A stretch of DNA of 64,000 bases. Origin: Harmonia axyridis (taxonomy: Eukaryota > Arthropoda > Insecta > Coleoptera > Coccinellidae). A program made the translations under genes and the position numbers. The notes under the pieces are model-generated. The model was not told the origin of the DNA and did not search any database. It saw only the letters and a list, made by a program, of their open reading frames with translations. Shown here piece after piece: positions 1 to 10,420 of the stretch (positions within the stretch are counted from its first letter, which is position 1; the number at the start of each line of letters is the position of its first letter). The stretch lies in contig NC_059503.1 in NCBI RefSeq assembly GCF_914767665.1, positions 33,976,001 to 34,040,000 on the forward strand, given 5' to 3'.

Positions 1-56
1 TTTACCGCAAGTCTCCACGATGAGTGGATCCTGAGATATAGCCGCTTACCTCTCTT

Positions 57-74
57 ATTTGCCCACCCTGTACA
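57..74. repeat. Terminus of an ACAGGGTG foldback-type element
   Basis: The sequence ATTTGCCCACCCTGTACA is the same terminus, in the same orientation, as the right end of the foldback at 8861-10420. It is probably the right end of another copy whose body lies before the window or has been lost. Bases 1-56 show nothing else I recognise. Confidence 0.5.
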
Positions 75-744
75 TCGATATTGAAAAAACAAGGTATAGC
101 TAGTTCAGGGTACAATAGAACAGAATTGTATTTTCATTAAATATGGTTACATCGGAGTATTTTTGAATAAAAGTTCGAGCAAAATATACTAGCGGCAAAA
201 TATAAATTCCCGAATCTAGGGGCCACTGAATTGATTTACTGATAAAAAGGAATAACAAAATTAACGAGCAGAATATGTGAACGAATGAATATTCAAGCTT
301 GAAAAGCTTATAAAGCGTACATATTATATCACACCATTCATCATGAATAACTATGGAATAAAACCGGCCGAGTTGAACTTTTCCATGACATATAAAATAT
401 AAAATAACAGTTCCAAACTCCATGTTGATACCATAGAAAATTCAACCAGAACATCAAAAATAGAACCACTGACGTTGAGTAAGGAACCTTCGAGTGGTCT
501 TCATTCATGCGCCCAGTGTACCCCTGGATATACCTTTATACTGCAGTTTTGGTTTGATCCCCAAGGCTGCAGTTCGTGCATGAAAGAATAAGCGCGCACA
601 AGCTTCTGACTTCACTTCAGAGCATTTCTCATTTTTCAATTTTATGTTAATTTTGTCATAGTGACAATATGCCCTTGGAAATGACATAATTTCGATATAA
701 TGCGTGTATATAATATAATATATGACAAAGAAAATGCTGCACTC
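75..744. other. Unannotated AT-rich stretch
   Basis: I see no gene, RNA or repeat I can name. The small open frames are not supported by any recognisable motif. Confidence 0.5.
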
Positions 745-1846
745 AGAAGGAGCTGTTTAAATTTTTATTTGATAGGTAGAACATAGATAGTATAGCAAGG
801 AGTAGATGATTGAATATGGAAAAAAAAACGTGAAGGTTTTTTCATGTAAACAATTTTTGTTACTTAAATATTGTAGTCGTATTTTGCAAGTTTTTTAAAT
901 TTTACAACAAAGAATCTGTTCGAGGAGATTCAACGTCGATGTTTAGTTGTTGTAGTAATGCTTAGGCCCTAAAGCATGTGTACGCAAAATTTATCGCCAG
1001 CTAAGTGAATTTGAAAGAGGTCGAATTATCTTTTTACGGGAGGAGGGGGGTCATTTCGAGAAATCGCAAACCGTACAAACAGAAATTCAACTACAGTCAT
1101 GAGATGTTGTCACACGTGGTTTGATAATGCCCAAAATCGAAGAAGAGTAGGCACGGTACATCGAAAAGGCACAAATGAAGTTAAAGATCGACGTCTACGA
1201 CTTACAGCTGTTAGAGACCGATTCACGACAACTCGATCTTTGGCTGATGAGTGGTTAGGAGAACAACTCCTCTAACTGTTCGAACGGTTTACCGCCAGAT
1301 GACGTCTTTTGGACTGCAGCATTATCGGCCCCAACTTGTGTTAGCTCTGACGGTTGAGCATCGCCGGCAACGAGTACAGTGCAGAGAAAGTCAACATTGG
1401 AATGGTATCAAGTTGTCTTTTCTGATGAATCTCGATTCTACTTGGGTGCACATGATGGCCGAAGAAGGGTTAGACGACGTCGGGGAGAAAGACGTGAAAT
1501 TAAGTTTGATGATGAGTGTCATGTACCTACACTGGACAGTAGGCGTTATTGTATGAGGTGCTATTGCACATGCAAGTGGGTCACCTTTAGTTCTTTATTC
1601 GGGGTAACATGACAGCGCTTCGTTACCTCCAAGAAATAGTGGAGCCATAGGTTCTCCCTTACCTTAACCGACTCGAGAATCCAATATTTCAGCAAGATAA
1701 TGCCCGATCTCATGTTGCCAGAGTTAGCATAAACTTTTTCGAAGCGACCCATGTGAATCTTTGTTTCTTCTCCGAATTTAAATCTTTCACACCTTGCTAT
1801 ACTATCTATGTTTTAAAAAAAAATCAAAATTTAAACAGCTCCTTCT
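745..1846 (+). mobile_element. Tc1-like DNA transposon, both TIRs present, inactive
   Basis: Inverted termini lie at 745-800 and 1792-1846. Both start AGAAGGAGCTGTTTAAATTT, and both end their inner side with ACATAGATAGTATAGCAAGG or its complement, with a few mismatches in the middle. The roughly 1.1-kb length and the enclosed transposase remnant fit a complete but decayed Tc1-type element. No clean TA target duplication is visible at the edges I chose, so the exact ends may be off by a few bases. Confidence 0.85.
1000..1755 (+). pseudogene. Tc1-like transposase, frameshifted
   Basis: Read across frames, the segment starts with a Tc1 helix-turn-helix region (SEFERGR, then FREIANRTNRNSTTVMRC) and a linker (WFDNAQNRRRVGTVHRKG). 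Around 1280-1390 it carries TVRTVYRQMTSFGLQHYRPQ. The first catalytic block is VVFSDESRFYLGAHDGRRR at about 1405-1470, with the catalytic D in SDESRF, and the second is QDNARSHVARV near 1692-1725. The family cuts and pastes DNA at TA dinucleotides. Frame breaks occur near 1045, 1265 and 1395, and stops follow, so it cannot make an active enzyme. It lies wholly between the two TIRs. Confidence 0.85.
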
Positions 1847-2734
1847 TGGTATTGCAGTTTCTCGGTCAGTTAGTATATATATTCATCGTCCGAAGATTCA
1901 AATACCTTCCTTTCTTCCAACACTTGTTCTAACAATATTTGGATAACTCAAACTATTATCCCCGCTGAAAACCAACCTTAACGTCGAGCAAATTCCATCC
2001 TCCTGTCAAAACAGGAACGTTATACGTCGACCCGTATATTCAAATTCCGTAATCCATCAGTGAAAGTAACCTCTTGCCCCCATTGTAACAATTCGAAATT
2101 ACACGAGATACATCTCGTACGGGCCCCAATCCACCAGCTCCAGGTAGATTATAAGCAAACAGGAACGTGCATATATTTCCATAATCTCCGTTAATTACGA
2201 GACGGAGACAACAGCGCGCTGCGAGATAGCCTCCTTGCGGAATCGAAGACCTTCAACAACGGAGGAAGGCACACCCGCATGCAATTCTATGCTCACGTCG
2301 CCGAGTAAACACGGATTTTCTGTTCGAATGATGGATTTATGGAGATTGCGACTTCGTGGTGAGGGGGGTTACGGTAGGCTTTACTTCCGCGCGTTTGTTG
2401 CAATGGGGTTGGTTTGTATTTACTCACATGAAAGTATGTGATGTTGTGATGGGATTACTTGAATCTGAATCGGAATTGGATTCGGTGAGATGGAACTTGC
2501 TCAGATATTTCAGGGTTATCGTCCTGGTGTCTTGATCAATGCTTTCCTGTTTATTTTTATTTTCCCCCCTATAGTTGTTACTGTTGTATATATAATTGAT
2601 ATTGTGTATATGATGTTATAATGGTCTAAAGGATAAATAAATATCCCCCGACTTTTGCCTATACGCGTAGGATTTCTCCTCGCCGTCGGCTTCTCACTCC
2701 TCGCTAAGAGGAACATTCACTCAATCCCAGATAT
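1847..2734. other. Unannotated, partly GC-richer stretch
   Basis: No motif recognised. The part next to 2735 may be the 3' untranslated region of the minus-strand R2-like LINE, but no poly(A) or other end mark shows where that would stop. Confidence 0.35.
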
Positions 2735-3608
2735 TTAAAATATCAGAAGGTAGAGCTCGGTCGTGTCCGGTCCTTGTGGTCCCCCTGGTTCTCGTCGAAC
2801 TTCTGGTCCTCTTACACGTGATCCTTGGACCTGTCCTTCGCTTCCTAGGAATTTTCTCACCGTCCTTGCAGTACCTAAAAGAACAGCTTTTTGCATTATA
2901 TTACATAAATACTCACTAAGTCCCAGTTGCTTGATATTCCTCTTGAGATTGTTGTTGCAGTTGTTGAGATGATAATTGGAATAGTTTTCGTTGATATCAT
3001 TCCCCACTGGCGCTTTATCTGAAATTTGAGGTCCCTATATTTTGAAATTTTTTCGACCTCCTTTTGACGCAGGTTGTTGTTATTTGGTATTGCTACGTCA
3101 ATGAGTAATGCTGTCTTTTGATGTTTATCGACTAGTAATATATCTGGTCTATTGTGAGGGACTGTTTTATCAGTCAAAACTGTACGATCCCAGTGCAGCT
3201 TATAGCGTTCGTTTTCCAGGATGGTCTCCGGTCGGTACTTGTAATATGGCATTTTTCAGAATGAATTAGTTTTAATATGGTTGCCAATTCTTGGTGTAGT
3301 ATCTTTCCTACTGCATCGTGTCTCTCTTTATATTCATTTCCTGCAAACATTTGACATCCTCCCGGGATATGTTGTATTGTCTCATTTGTTGGACACCCAT
3401 ATCGGCATCGATCGTCAGTAATAGTTCGATCCTTTATGACATGCCTGCAGTAATTTCTAGTTGAGATCACTTGATCTTGGATGGCTAAAAGAAAACCTTC
3501 CGTTTCTGGGTACATTGCACCTGATGTGAGCCAATAGTTCGACGCTTCAATGTCGACATGATCCTGGTTCACCTCGTGTGTCTTCCATGCAGGGGCTTCT
3601 CTCTCCAT
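2735..3608 (-). pseudogene. R2-like LINE, C-terminal zinc knuckle and REL endonuclease
   Basis: This is the C-terminal part of a non-LTR retrotransposon polyprotein with a restriction-like endonuclease (R2/NeSL superclade). Reading on the minus strand, about 3608 to 3250 contains a CCHC knuckle (CRYGC, then H seven residues on, then C four later) within STRNYCRHVIKDRTITDDRC. The segment from 3252 to 2950 has the endonuclease signature NRPDILLVDKHQKTALLIDV followed by K and KYRDL, giving PD...D...K. The segment from about 2935 ends with IMQKAVLLGTARTVRKFLG. Frameshifts near 3250 and 2945 break it, and the RT domain is missing, so this is a truncated dead copy. Confidence 0.85.
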
Positions 3609-3647
3609 CTTTCCAGTTTTACTTGGTTTGTCTGGTGGTTGAATGAA

Positions 3648-3675
3648 TAATATATTATTATTATTATTATTATAG
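3648..3675. repeat. (ATT)n microsatellite
   Basis: Uninterrupted ATT repeats. They lie just upstream of the truncated minus-strand LINE and may be the tail of another LINE. Confidence 0.9.
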
Positions 3676-3749
3676 AATAAGGAAATTTGTACAACTCGTC
3701 AACTATGTTAAGGTCGATTTATTCACATAAGTCCTGTATCAGTTACCGT

Positions 3750-4537
3750 CAGGCCCGATGCGAGCAATTTTGGCGCCTGAAGCAAAACATTAGTTGGCGC
3801 CCCTGCTGAAAAAGTATTAATAAACACCCGCCCCTCGATAAAAAACATCATCTGCATCGATGTTAATCCGCCATTTTTGATTTCTCTAGCGATTTTGATA
3901 ATCGTTTCTTTTTGAAGTCGTTTCCACTGGTTTTCTTTTTTTTTTCGGACATTTTAACCTACAATAAATTCCCCTGGATTTCTTTGACGCCGATGAAAAA
4001 TGCGTATGTAATTTTCACATTCACAATCGATTACATACGATCGATGAAAGATTACCTATTACACCACAATATACAGAGGGCGGTAAGGTATGCAAAGCTT
4101 CGAAAACTACATGGGATTAAAAAATATGTTCCGCTGAAAACATTGACGATTTACCAGTAACTTGTTCCGAATTCAGAATCGTAGGAATTTTCCATTTGTT
4201 GAATGTGTAAACAACTTCCACGTAAATCGAAGTGTTGTTTTTCGTCTTTGTGAAATACATTCCATCCCTCATTCAATTAGGGTAATAGGCAATTGTGCTT
4301 AATTGGTTGGGTTGCCATGTGTTATTTATTGAACATGCGGCTTAATAAAGACGGTTTGAAGATTTTTATTGCAGGGATTGTTGATGAACGCAGCAAAGCG
4401 GATCAACCCCATGTTATTTTCAAGATATATTTTTCAGAAATATGAAAGGGCGGCCACAAACTGGGCTAAATTGACGCCCATCGAAAACAGGAGCCTGAAA
4501 CAGTCGCTTCACTGTTTCATCCCTAACGCCGGCCCTG
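3750..4537 (+). mobile_element. hAT-type non-autonomous element, copy 1
   Basis: The ends are CAGGCCCGATG and CCGGCCCTG. The flanking 8 bp are GTTACCGT (3742-3749) and GTCACCGT (4538-4545), a 7 of 8 match. Copies 2 (20419-21155) and 3 (53099-53930) share the start block AGCAATTTTGGCGCCTGAAG and the end block ACAGTCGCTTCACTGTTTCA. Eight-base target duplications and CAGGG/CCCTG ends are typical of hAT. Near 4374 a splice-acceptor-like TTATTGCAG precedes a short frame resembling GNVDKRSKADQPHVVFKN in the other copies, probably the relic of a longer parent gene. Confidence 0.9.
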
Positions 4538-4545
4538 GTCACCGT

Positions 4546-4979
4546 TCCGACCAGTCTCCGTCAGAATGACTAGAATGACCGATAGATTTTTAAACATAGT
4601 GATCTCTTCGTACGGCAGCTTTGGTCTTGGTTTTTTCTGCTGCTGAATACTGTTGTTCTGTTCAATAGTGCTCATGGTCATAAAGTTTATGTAAAGGATA
4701 ACGTTTCTACATATGAGAATTATAAGTGGAACTATTAGATCCACACTTTCACATTGGTTACCAGCTATCACCGAGGCTATCACATAACTTCCGCCTCATA
4801 TTCGTAGAGAGGTTAGGGTCAAGAAGTCTTGGGATAAATTTAATTTCTACCCGAACTTATTTCCAATTGTATCTTACCTTCCAGGTACTAGAACTCCTAT
4901 ATTAAAGTTGAGAAAACCGTTATCAACTAATACTTTCCTTCAATCTAATAGAAGTCACTATAGTTTGAAGTAGATTGGT
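4546..4979. other. Unannotated AT-rich stretch
   Basis: Nothing recognised apart from short inverted words near 4960-4990. Confidence 0.4.
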
Positions 4980-5629
4980 ATTTCAATCTAATGAAGTGAC
5001 AATGAAATTTGGCGTTCGGAATGAAGTTCTTGCAATGTCTTCAACAAAGGTCTAATCGTTGATCTTCCAGAGTAAAATCCAGGTTTCAATCTTCCTAGGA
5101 AAGTTTGATGTATTTCTAGGAGCTAAGACTGGAAATGGTCGTTGCAATAGTATGCTCTTTAAATAAATGGCAGTTTTTTGAGAGCCCACTATATGAGTGT
5201 GGTGTAAAGGAAATCATTGACCACTTGGTGAATATTTGTCCAATTTATAAATTTCAGATCCTTTTTTTTGAATGGGTCGCTATATGTAAATCAATAGATT
5301 GGAATTATGTATTTTATTTATATTATTTATGTATTTCTCCTTTCTGGTTCTTTTCTTTTTAGATTTCAGATTTAATTTTGATATTTACATTATGTCGTCA
5401 ACTTTTGGTGGAGAGACAAAATGGAAAAAAATTTATTTGGATGGAGAGGAAAGCCTTTGATATAAATATGTCAGCTCATTCTGTAAACAAATACACAAAC
5501 CAATCACTACACCTATACGGAGAAACAGTTTTTTTGAGATTTTATCTGTACTCTTGTTTCATAGGTTGAAATGTATGATGACCCCTTCACATTTCCTCTG
5601 CTAATATTGAGATTTTATCTACACATCTA
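4980..5629 (+). repeat. Dispersed repeat, copy 1 (partner at 23955-24548)
   Basis: Shares long interrupted similarity, in the same orientation, with 23955-24548. Shared blocks include TTCAATCTAATGAA, AATGGGTCGCTA and the final CTGCTAATA.TGAGATTTTATCTACACAT. It could be a decayed DNA transposon or LINE portion; no domain is recognised on either strand. At its 3' edge it meets a Crypton-like fragment (5630 on). Confidence 0.65.
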
Positions 5630-5930
5630 GATGCTGGGGGAGTTATGATAGTATTAAAGAGACATGGTAGTTGGCGGTCATCAGCAGTCACCAAAATCTA
5701 TCTCGATAATTCTGTAAAACATGCCTGCTCCTCAAAAATACATATGGCTTCGAATAGTACTTCAAAAGGAGAAAACAATGATAATTATTATTTCTGAAAT
5801 TACAAAACAAATCAGACAAATCAGACCTCTCATGGTTTTAGCAACTACACAGTTAAAATCTATAATTATCTCAATAAATGGAAGTATAGTTATGGATGTG
5901 GGATCCGAATTCTTAACCCCAACTGAATGA
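5630..5930 (+). pseudogene. Crypton-like tyrosine recombinase, C-terminal fragment
   Basis: The frame beginning at 5630 reads DAGGVMIVLKRHGSWRSSAV followed by TKIYLDNSVK. It aligns with DSGATIDVLKRHGGWKSSNV then AEGYIESSIK of the nearly intact recombinase at 26416-27599. The conserved HGxW block and the nucleophile tyrosine (in KIYLD) are kept. Further on, another frame gives SHGFSNYTVKIYNYLNKW, like the Asn-rich tail of Crypton proteins. The upstream catalytic R, K and HxxR are absent, and frameshifts follow. Confidence 0.7.
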
Positions 5931-7059
5931 TACGCTACTGACTTGACAATACGAAAACTACACGATCGATCCTAAAACGGTGGACCATGCAGTTTTATGG
6001 ATATAGGGAGACGTAAGGGGAAGAGGTACTTGAGACTGAGACTGGAGTACGACACAAACGAACGAGGGTGGTATTCGACGTTACAGATTAGACGGGAATA
6101 TAGGGATCTACTCGAATAATTAGACGCTTATTCATTGGAAGAAATAAAATAACTTCGATTGACGAAAGTTCAGTGGCTGTACAATGACGTTGAGACTTGA
6201 GATTGTACAAAGTGTAAATAAACAATAGTAAGTACCGGCGGCCTTTATTATAACTCCTAGACAAACAATATGAAAAACCCTACATACATAGTTCAAGGAT
6301 TTTTGTGATTATTTTATTAATTGATCATATTTTCACTCAATGGAATTATAAGTTTGGGAATGAATGGGTCGTAGAAAAAAAATTGGACCCAACTCGAATT
6401 TTAAGGCAATTATGCACTGGCTCTATGCAGCTCGTCTGCAACTTTTTCTAGTTGTGCGTGATATGCTTCTTATAACTTTTGTTATGTAATATATTAAATT
6501 TCTTCGATGGTGCGCGTTCAACACTTTTCAAAGTGCACGCATTTCAAGTCGCAGAGAGTCAATTTCCGCAAGCAAATACCAAAGAGCAAATTGAATTCTG
6601 TCATATCTCAATGCACCGAACGCTCAGTTAACTCCAATGACAAGATAACTGGTAACGACATGCAGAATTAGGTATGTCATTCATGTTTATATGAATAATT
6701 AATCAAATCAAATTTGATCTGTGTATTGAAATGGATACCTCTGATGATGTCCAGCCGCCAAAAATCTATACAAGATGAATGGGAAGCAATATACTAATTT
6801 TATTGATTTGAGTAACACTGAAAATATAAAACCGAGAAAAAAAGTGTTTTAAGCTTATTTTTTGGAATTTTTTTTTTGAAACCGAACATATTATCGGGTC
6901 GATATTCTGAGACAGAAAAAAATTGAATTCTGAAATTGAATACGTTTATAAGAAGATTGGCTGCAGTAGAAAATTTTCACTGAAGAATATAGAACAAAAT
7001 TGATGAGAGAGAAGGTTTTCGGAATGGTGCCTTTAGACGACTATAAACTACGAGAATCA
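5931..7059. other. Unannotated AT-rich stretch
   Basis: No recognisable gene or repeat. The last part could hold more upstream sequence of the Crypton fragment that starts near 7060, but it is too degraded to support. Confidence 0.4.
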
Positions 7060-7544
7060 CTATATACGATATGAAAAAAAAGGAAACCTGACCATCGTCA
7101 ATAGCAAAGACACCAAAAATCTTCGATCTTTTGTTATTTTTCAAGAAACAAACAATCGAGATTTTATGAGAAAAGACAAAAAAATATACAAACCTATGTC
7201 CGAAGGAAACACCAAATTACCTATTATTCATATATCATAAAAAATCTACAATTCAACCTGTAGGAATGAAATCAATAGAAAAAAAACCGTTCGGAACTAC
7301 AGCTAATTCAAATATTCAAATTCCAGAACTATACACGGGTCACAATTTCAAGCACTCCTGGGATACTTTCCTTGGCAATTTTGGAAAAGGTATAACAAAT
7401 ATCAAACGATGCTGGAAATCAACTTCTGTGGCTGAGGGATACTCGAAAGGATCTAAAAATCAGAAAAAAAAAATGTTCACCAAAATTCTAATGCTCCGTC
7501 CTCTACGAACTGCTGTCTCACAATTTATTTTTGTGTGCTGTTAG
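7060..7544 (+). pseudogene. Crypton-like tyrosine recombinase, decayed catalytic domain
   Basis: Around 7085-7230 one frame reads GNLTIVNSKDTKNLRSFVIF, comparable to FLIAIRNTKNKIDRNFVI in the 26-kb Crypton (the beta-hairpin lysine region). A frame-shifted continuation (7266-7544) has PVGMKSIEKKPFG, then YTGHNFKHSWDTFLGNFG, RCWKSTSVAEGYSKGSKN. These match YTGHCFRRT and RHGGWKSSNVAEGYIESS. The HxxR arginine has become K and the H of the HGGW block has become C, while the tyrosine survives. It is inactive and much older than the 26-kb copy. Confidence 0.75.
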
Positions 7545-8339
7545 TCACGTCTTTTTTTCAATTGAGATAGTATCCATAAAATTTCAGTTTCAATTCATTT
7601 TATGCGATTGCGCTTGTAAAAAAACAAATAGTTTCTAATTCTTGCGATAATATCGGATGCATTAATGGAACAAATGGACATATCCTTACCTGTAGAAATG
7701 TAGTCAATTCGAAAAAAAAACATTTAATCCTTCAGCAGTCTTTATGCACAACAATCTGATGACGGCAATGATCTCGTGAGAGACCTAAACCTTTCAAAGG
7801 AGTCTGATGGGATACTTGCATTTAGATTGAGAAAGAGTACCTATTATATCCAGGTAGTAGGTATTATTTCTTCTATAGGTTATTTTACTAACATGAAAGA
7901 AGAATATGAAAAAATTCAATTAGTTTTGAATAAAACCAAAAGACGAACATATATGGCAATTAGTGTTGATTTAAAAATTATTAACTTTCTCCTTGAACAG
8001 CAAGTTAGGTGAACAAAACATAATTGTTGTTTATGCTTTTGCAACAGCAGAGCAAAAAATGAACACTGGATTCATTGGCCTTCAGAAGATGTCATGATTC
8101 GAGGAAACCAAAACATAATTCACGAAGCTTGGGAGGGCTAAGAGAGAAAAAATAACAGTTTCACCCTTTCATTTTCCGTTGCAATGATGAAACAATGGAC
8201 CAGTTTAATGATGTTGATAATACTATATTTGACACGATAGAATTAAAATATAGAGCAAAACTGATAAATCAGTGAAAAAATTTTGAAAATTCATCAATAA
8301 ATGACTGAGAAATAGATTATTTAAATTTACGTATTTTAG
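7545..8339. other. Unannotated AT-rich stretch
   Basis: Nothing recognised. A 78-codon open frame at 7776-8012 has no familiar motif. Confidence 0.4.
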
Positions 8340-8344
8340 CGCGG

Positions 8345-8491
8345 AACGTCTTTCGTCTGTGACGTCACGGCTCTTGCCTGTGATCGCTACACCATAAATT
8401 ACGTTTAAATACTTAGACGCGCCAAGGCTCTGGCGCCGTTTATAGTTGTACAGTGTAGTTTTAACTAGAGTTTTGTTTTTATGTCACCATA
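8345..8491 (+). promoter_or_regulatory. Putative promoter/5' end of YqaJ-type element
   Basis: Compositionally distinct, GC-richer leader ahead of the exon at 8492. It contains a palindromic GTGACGTCAC (CRE-like) at about 8358-8367. The same decamer recurs at about 10463-10472 beyond the foldback, so the two may be terminal sequences of one element. This pairing is an inference. Confidence 0.3.
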
Positions 8492-8619
8492 ATGGAAAAA
8501 GGCTTCGTGAAAGGACAAAGTGACAATTTTCCTGAAATAGATATATTCGCAGTGATGGAGTTCTTTTCTCCAAATCCATCTTATGTCAGTGCAGAAATAA
8601 AAGGAGTTAAACTTTTCAA
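8492..8619 (+). pseudogene. First exon of a YqaJ/SWIM-type element protein
   Basis: The frame from ATG at 8492 reads MEKGFVKGQSDNFPEIDIFA then VMEFFSPNPSYVSAEIKGVK and ends at a strong splice donor, CAA|GTAAGT (8617-8625), after 42 codons plus two bases. The opening motif is that of a repetitive arthropod protein family with an N-terminal conserved block, a SWIM zinc finger and a YqaJ-like nuclease domain; I recognise it from memory and cannot search. No second exon is visible. A 1.56-kb foldback begins 240 bp downstream. It is probably a remnant or an internally deleted copy. The intact reading frame and clean donor site suggest it is fairly recent. Confidence 0.6.
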
Positions 8620-8860
8620 GTAAGTATCTAGTTTTGAGTTTGCTTCATCATGGTTCAACTTATAACGATGATTTATTTAAAAAACGTTTCATAAACAGTT
8701 TGTAGTTAAGTACTGGTTGTTGAAGTCTATCAATGGCAAAACATGTTCATGTGAGGATTAAAAAGTAAAAAGAGAAAAAAGTTATTTATATGTTTGTATA
8801 TACTAAGTTATTTCAGCCATCGTGTAACGAACAAAACACGACACGAACGGCACAAGTGAT

Positions 8861-10420
8861 TGTACAGGGTGGGCAAATTTCGATGTTTTAGCACTACAAC
8901 TTTTGAACCAGAGGAGATAGACAAAATCTGATACCCACTTCTCGATCTCTTTTTCTGAGAAACTAAAAAGGGTAGTTTTCGTTTTTGGCCACCTTCTTTT
9001 GTTTTCGAGTTATAAGCGAAAATTGGAAAAATGGCGAAATCGAAAAACAGTTATATCTCCGCTAATACTGATGATAGTGCTCTGAAATTAAAACATTATA
9101 CAGGCACTTTTTTACGTAGAATCCAGTGGCGTGCTTGTATTTTCAAAAGGGTTTTTAATTTCGAAGCTATGACCCAAAGTTATGTTTTTTTGAATGGGAA
9201 CACTAGATTTTTGTGCCATTTTCTGAAAGCTTAATTTTTCCTGATTTCAAAAATATATAACATCGTATGATTCGGATCAATATAAATAATAGAAAATGGC
9301 CAAAAACCTCTTTTCACCTAAGAGTCTCAATATTTCTATGGTTTTAACTGTTGATGAACACAGAAAAATTGAGCTTTCTATAACAAGAGCAGTGTCCTTC
9401 CGTCAATCTGATTATTTCTATGCTTTTCACTTATTTCTACAAAATTCGAATCTAGATATGTTTTATAAATTTTTTATCTAAAAATTGATTTGGAAATAAC
9501 GGAGAAACCACAAGCTCGAATTTTTCAATCGAAAGAGTTGTAATGAGATGCATGTATCAGGAGATTATTTACATAGGACTCCAGAATCAATACGCACAAG
9601 TACCAATCCATTTTAAACAGCATATGAAACAATGCATATCTGATTGAACTCAACATTTTAATTACGAAGGGACAAACAAGAAATAATATTTTACCTAATA
9701 ATGACAACAATTGCACAATGCACAGTCGACACCTCTTCTCGATATTTCAATAGATGAATATTTGAAACTGTGTTCAAGCTACCTAGGAACCTTTTTCCAA
9801 GTTCGTTCATCTTTTCGAAACTATTTGTATAAAATGAATATAGATTCGAATTTGGTAGAAATAAGTGAAAAGCATAGAAATAATCAGATTGACGGAAGGA
9901 CACTGCTCTTGTTATAGGAAGGCTCATCAACAGTTGAAACCATAGAAATATTGAGACTCTTAAGGAAAAAAAGGTTTTTGACCATTTTCTGTTATTCATT
10001 TTGATACGAATCATACAATGTTATATATTTTTGAAATCAGGAAAAATTAAGCTTTCAGAAAATGGCACAAAAATCTAGTGTTCCCATTTAAAAAAACATA
10101 ACTTTGGGTCATAGCTTCGTAATTAAAAACCCTTTTGAAAAGACGAGCACGCCACTGGATTCTACGTAAAAAAGTGCCTGTATAATGTCTTAATTTCAGA
10201 GCTCTATCATCAGTATTAGCGGAGATATAAATGTTTTTCGATATCGCCATTTTTCCAATTTTCGCTTATAACTCGAAAACAAAAGAAGGTGGCCAAAAAT
10301 GAATACTACCCTTGTTAGTTTCTCAGAAAAAGAGATCGAGAAGTGGGTATCAGATTTTGTCTATCTCCTCTGGTTCAAAAGTTGTAGTGCTAAAACATCG
10401 AAATTTGCCCACCCTGTACA
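8861..10420. mobile_element. Long foldback element with ACAGGGTG ends
   Basis: The left arm (about 8861-9470) and right arm (about 9820-10420) are reverse complements over some 600 bp with scattered mismatches. Both begin TGTACAGGGTGGGCAAATTT. Inner landmarks also mirror, for example the block encoding ITRAVSFRQSDYFYAFHLF, which occurs on + in the left arm and on - in the right. The unpaired middle is about 350 bp. No transposase is visible, so it is non-autonomous. No clear target duplication is seen. Open frames inside are mirror images and are probably not genes. Confidence 0.9.

Noticed and set aside
9031..10250. Matching open frames on + (9031-9234, 9296-9481) and - (9691-10014, 10047-10250) that look like a duplicated gene
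   Set aside because: They are the mirrored arms of the foldback at 8861-10420 and have no known domain.
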